DNA of 64,000 nucleotides from Calonectria ilicicola (Eukaryota > Ascomycota > Sordariomycetes > Hypocreales > Nectriaceae): contig CP085829.1 of NCBI GenBank assembly GCA_020809705.1, positions 6,723,371 through 6,787,370 on the forward strand, given 5' to 3'. Positions 60,401 through 64,000 of this stretch are shown here, piece by piece. The position numbers and the translations under genes were made by a program. The notes under the pieces are model-generated. The model did no database searches and was not told where the DNA came from. It saw only the letters and a list, made by a program, of their open reading frames with translations. The number at the start of each line of letters is the position of its first letter. Position 1 is the first letter of the stretch.

Positions 60401-61182
60401 CCACCAACCACTCAAATATACTATCTCCTAAAGCCACATCAAGAAAAACACGGCACGATTTTGCACAAGAAATTTACAATGCATGTCATAATCCCAAGAT
60501 ATCGGCCAGCAGAGGGCTCTCGGCGATCAATGCCACCTGGGCTCTGGTCTTGCGGGCCGCTATCCAGCACACGAGCGAAGACGATATACCGTGGCAAGAT
60601 TGGGTTACCGGGCTGGCAACGGCCATTGCTTCCGTCGGGATTGAATGGGTGCCCGGGTCGCATGGGCAAAGCCTGACCTCTCGACGTATTATTCAGCTTA
60701 TTGGGAATGTCGAGAGAACCATGCACATCCCGGCTGCCCGGCCCGGGAGCTTGAAGCGAAACGCCATCATAGCCGCGCAAGAGATGGAGCAACTCAACCA
60801 GCCAACCAAAAGAGCTCGCAGGCATATAATCGATTTTGGCTGTCATATTCCGTTTGCTCGAGTCCCGAAGCGAGTACAGGACGGGTTTGAGAAGCTGGAG
60901 AAGCAATATCCAAAGGCAAAGGATAAGCCGGTGCGGAATCATTACCGACTTGCTTACAACTGCCTGATAGAGAGCCTGGGGAATGCCCGATGCGACTTAA
61001 TGCTCATTTTGGTGCTAACCCTTGCCTCATCGACAGAGACTCCAATCATAGCCAAGGGCCAGGACAAATTTACGATATGGCAAAGGCGTGACCCGGACAT
61101 GTATGCAGCCACAATGGTCACACGGATGCTATGGTTTATGAAGCCTGAGATATTTCCATGGGAAGTAGAGAAGAAGGGGTGA
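57469..61182 (+). pseudogene. Very large unknown protein gene with an apparent frameshift
   Basis: First in-frame ATG is at 57469; the frame is open back to 57328, so an upstream exon is possible. The frame runs to VEGWL* at 57825. Deleting one C at about 57823 would continue it as VEGWFNIAERFISK into the 928-codon frame. Alternatively GTATAT at 57738 to TATAG at 57830 is an intron with an ACTAAC branch, but it leads to a stop at 57953. An 80-base intron (60292-60371, GTTAAG/ACAG) joins FSNQ to QYEKLFFDRS and the last exon ends at 61182. Total is about 1200 residues. Visible features: an acidic Asp/Ser tract (about residues 355-405) and helical regions such as MLFFLKDTTLYTRLLRRF. No recognised domain. 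It may be intact with a mis-called base. Confidence 0.6.
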
Positions 61183-63290
61183 TGTGCATCAAGGATTTGA
61201 CACCGAAGATTGGTATGTACAACACAACACAATACTTCTTCCACCCGTCCTAGCCATTCACTCGCCTATATACTTGTATATTTTACCTGCTTGCCCCGGG
61301 TAAGATAAGATAAGGCAAATGTTAAGAGAACCAGCGCCTTGACTAATGACTGAGTAGAACATACAAAGGTGAGCAACCGCGTTTTGCAAAAGGTAGGATG
61401 GATCTATGTTACAAGTAAACAGTTTCGAAATACAGGAGCAAAGCTCAGATCTGACGAGGAGCTGCATGCCTTGCGAAAAAGCTGGTTTCTTGCATGAAGA
61501 ACCCCGAAGTCTTTATCTCTCTAGTCTTTCACAGTACGGATAAGGTTTGGGTAGATCGGTGTAGGTCAATTATTAATAGAAGGTAGTGTTTTATTTAGAT
61601 TTTAGTAGTTGATTTATTGTAACATACCAATATTTACTTATATTTATCTTTGCCACTCTCGTTGCTAACTAGTGTAAAGATGTGCTCCTAAACGTGATCT
61701 TTAAGTTGACTAGGAAAGTAAAATGGCACTTTCCCAATATATTATTGCCTATATTATCAATTGGTTAGGATAGTGACAGACTTATAATAAACTTTCATTA
61801 GCTAAGACAGCTATTGTATTATATTGGAAGATAGAGGCAAGCAGGGGGCCGAGCTTGTAAGCATACTGACCAGGTGGACAGTATAGGAAACGGATGCGGG
61901 GCGATTGCTGTGATCAATATTAGATGAAAGCTGCAGTGCCGGTCAGCAACAACGCTTATAGACTAATCAATCCAGCTCCACCAAGCAATATCGGTCCCCA
62001 GCGTCACAAAGATTGCATTCGGATTCAAGCAACAACGTTGATCTGTTTAGGTTCCAGTAAATGCTTTCTTCAACTATAACACGACCCAAACACATAAAGT
62101 ACTAAACTAAAATACTAACTAACCGAAATATGCCCCCATACTCTTCAGCCGCACTTGATCAAAATCTGAGAAGGAATATGGATACTATAGAAGCCAAGTA
62201 TAGGTCGATTACCCACATATAACATATTAGGTACTGTCAAGCATGCTATCTTGATTCTCAAGAGTAGACTCGGCAGCCTCAGCCGCCTTTGCGTCAATCG
62301 TCCAGGATTCCTTGGAGGGAAGCTTTCCACTTTACAGTGCACTCTAAAGCACAGCATCGATTGATTGTCTTCTCTGGTCCAGCATCAGCTCCAGCGCCAG
62401 CGCCAATCACAACCGCAGCAAGTGAGCCAGGGTCAACACCTCGTCAAGCATTGTACGTGATGGACAGGTTAGAGCCATCATTACCCACAAATATAATATC
62501 AAGGCCAGCGAAATACTGGTTCAGCCTATTGACCAGGAAGTTGACGAGGTCAGGTCTCAGCTCGGCAGCAACAGCGATTCCGAAGATGACCGCCCAGCTA
62601 AGTGGATCCAAAAAAACATAAACTGGCTCCTGGCCCACTGCAGGCAGGGTCAGCAGCTCTGACTTCGGCGGTGCGAGAAGGCCTGCAGCCGGCGCCGTCT
62701 CCGAAATTGACCACTTCCCAGATGTGAAATGATAACTCGTCCACCACTTGTATTTGTTTGTCGACGGTGCCGGGTTGGAGAAATTTTGGCTTGTCTCTCT
62801 AGACTTACTGCTACTATAGACCTGGCCGCTTAGATTGCCACCTTCAAGCTACTATACAATTGTTTCTTGCGGTTGATATACAGCAGAGCGGCCTGGAGGC
62901 AACTGCACGCTATCAATAAAAATCTTTTTTTTTTTTTTTTGTTTTATGTAAAGGGGCAGCGGATACTTATTTATATACAATGGTTGGCTGTTAATTTATT
63001 GAATTAATGTCATCCTTCTATTAAGGGATAATCTCTTAGTAAGATGAGCGGTTATGCAAATGCTCCTTTGCTCGAGGGGGAGTGTGTGTGGGAGGAAGGG
63101 CTGAGAAATGTGGATGGCGTGGAAGGGTCTGCTCTATTTGCAGTGTGATGACCTATAGCTACAGCCAGTTACAACTGATAGATCTATGGTGTGATTATGG
63201 TTGTGATTGTGAGGTTGGAAATTCATTTAAAGACTCTATAAATTATTATGTAGCTAGCTATAGAACCAAGTGTATCTAGTTCTTATAAAT
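61183..63290. other. Intergenic with a possible minus-strand gene remnant
   Basis: On the minus strand 62760-62444 reads GLLAPPKSELLTLPAVGQEP, then FLDPLSWAVIFGIAVAAELRPD, followed after a frame change by GSLAAVVIGAGAGADAGPEK to a stop near 62290. It looks protein-like but has no recognised family and no complete frame. A 17-base T run lies near 62925. Nothing else found. Confidence 0.4.
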
Positions 63291-64000
63291 TGTTTGTTAC
63301 CTATTAAGTAAAATGCTTATATATATTAACTAAAAAAGGAAGAGGCTAATATTATAAAATAAACTTAGGTATTACTACTAAGGTATACCAAGTTCTTAGA
63401 TTAATTTAATATATAGGTATGTTTCTAGTATAGTCTCTCCTAGATTATATTCTACTTTATTTTATATTATATTCTTTAATACTTATTATCTACATAACCC
63501 TATTCTTTTTTTCCTATTAGATCTATTTACTAGACCATTCTTCTTAAACTTAATAAAAGATATAGTTGATCATATTTAATCTACTTACCTAATAATCTTT
63601 TCCTCCTATTTTCTTATTATACTAGATATAATTAGATATAGCTACTATGATCACCTTATTTACAGTTACCCTGTCTTTATCTAATAATAATTTAATTTTT
63701 AATATACTACTATTTTATCTAAACCACATATAAAATAGTAGCTAGCTAAAAGGTAATATAGAAAGTCAAATAGAACAGCGCTTATAACCAATAGTTAATG
63801 CAGCTATATTCGGACAAGGCATATATACAATCTAGACTAACTTACAATTACAATATAGTAGTTAGTATATTTATTAATCAACTATATATATTCTAAACTC
63901 CTATCTACTATAATTATTACAAAAATAATATATATAAGCTACCTTATTTAATTAAGCTAGATACTCAACTATAAGATTAGTATCATTTTACTTAACCTTG
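63291..64000. other. AT-rich, probably mutated repeat DNA
   Basis: Composition and TA-rich texture match the RIP-shifted elements at 45-50 kb, but I could not align it to them. No ORF. Likely the start of another decayed repeat beyond the window. Confidence 0.4.

Overview
This is a filamentous ascomycete (Pezizomycotina) window. Genes are split by short introns of 43-98 bases, mostly GT(A/G)NGT...CTAAC/CTNAN...YAG. Several families are typical of these fungi: Zn(II)2Cys6 regulators, a full-length ABC-B pump and an atypical kinase-like protein. A block of LTR retrotransposon copies carries a repeat-induced point mutation (RIP) signature. I cannot name the species.

Left part, 1-34.8 kb, is gene-bearing. 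A Zn2Cys6 regulator runs off the left edge. A second, complete Zn2Cys6 regulator (4486 to 1769, minus) is divergent from an 11-exon ABC-B transporter (5159-9534), with two CGG-N4-CCG palindromes in the shared promoter; this looks like a pump and its own regulator. Then come a coiled-coil protein with a 45-bp tandem repeat, a secreted amidohydrolase, a cold-shock-domain gene with an in-frame stop, an alpha/beta hydrolase, a PLP decarboxylase resembling bacterial tyrosine decarboxylases, and a kinase-like protein. After these lies a small tailoring-enzyme trio (ABM monooxygenase, SnoaL-like, SDR) in which two of three genes are broken, then a seven-helix membrane protein.

Middle part, 35-53.4 kb, is a nest of retroelements. 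A decayed reverse-transcriptase element on the minus strand was split by Ty3/gypsy element A (36629-50586, 5-bp duplication AGATA), which is heavily mutated by RIP. Inside A sit a second LTR plus gag start (B, with an unusual un-RIPped U3) and a young, un-RIPped chromodomain Ty3/gypsy element C (38388-45291, identical 395-bp LTRs). C has a gag-pol -1 slippery site, a candidate self-priming site and an antisense ORF encoding a Zn2Cys6-like cysteine cluster. A fourth truncated copy (D) follows at 51381-53409.

Right part, 53.4-64 kb, has repeated 12-bp palindromes, a possible 140-bp solo LTR, and two large unrecognised genes on the plus strand. The first has a GQHR motif like ParB/sulfiredoxin-fold or DUF3723-type proteins. 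The second, about 1200 residues, carries an apparent frameshift. The right edge is AT-rich, probably mutated repeat DNA. The two large genes and the retrotransposon antisense ORF are the best candidates for something poorly described.
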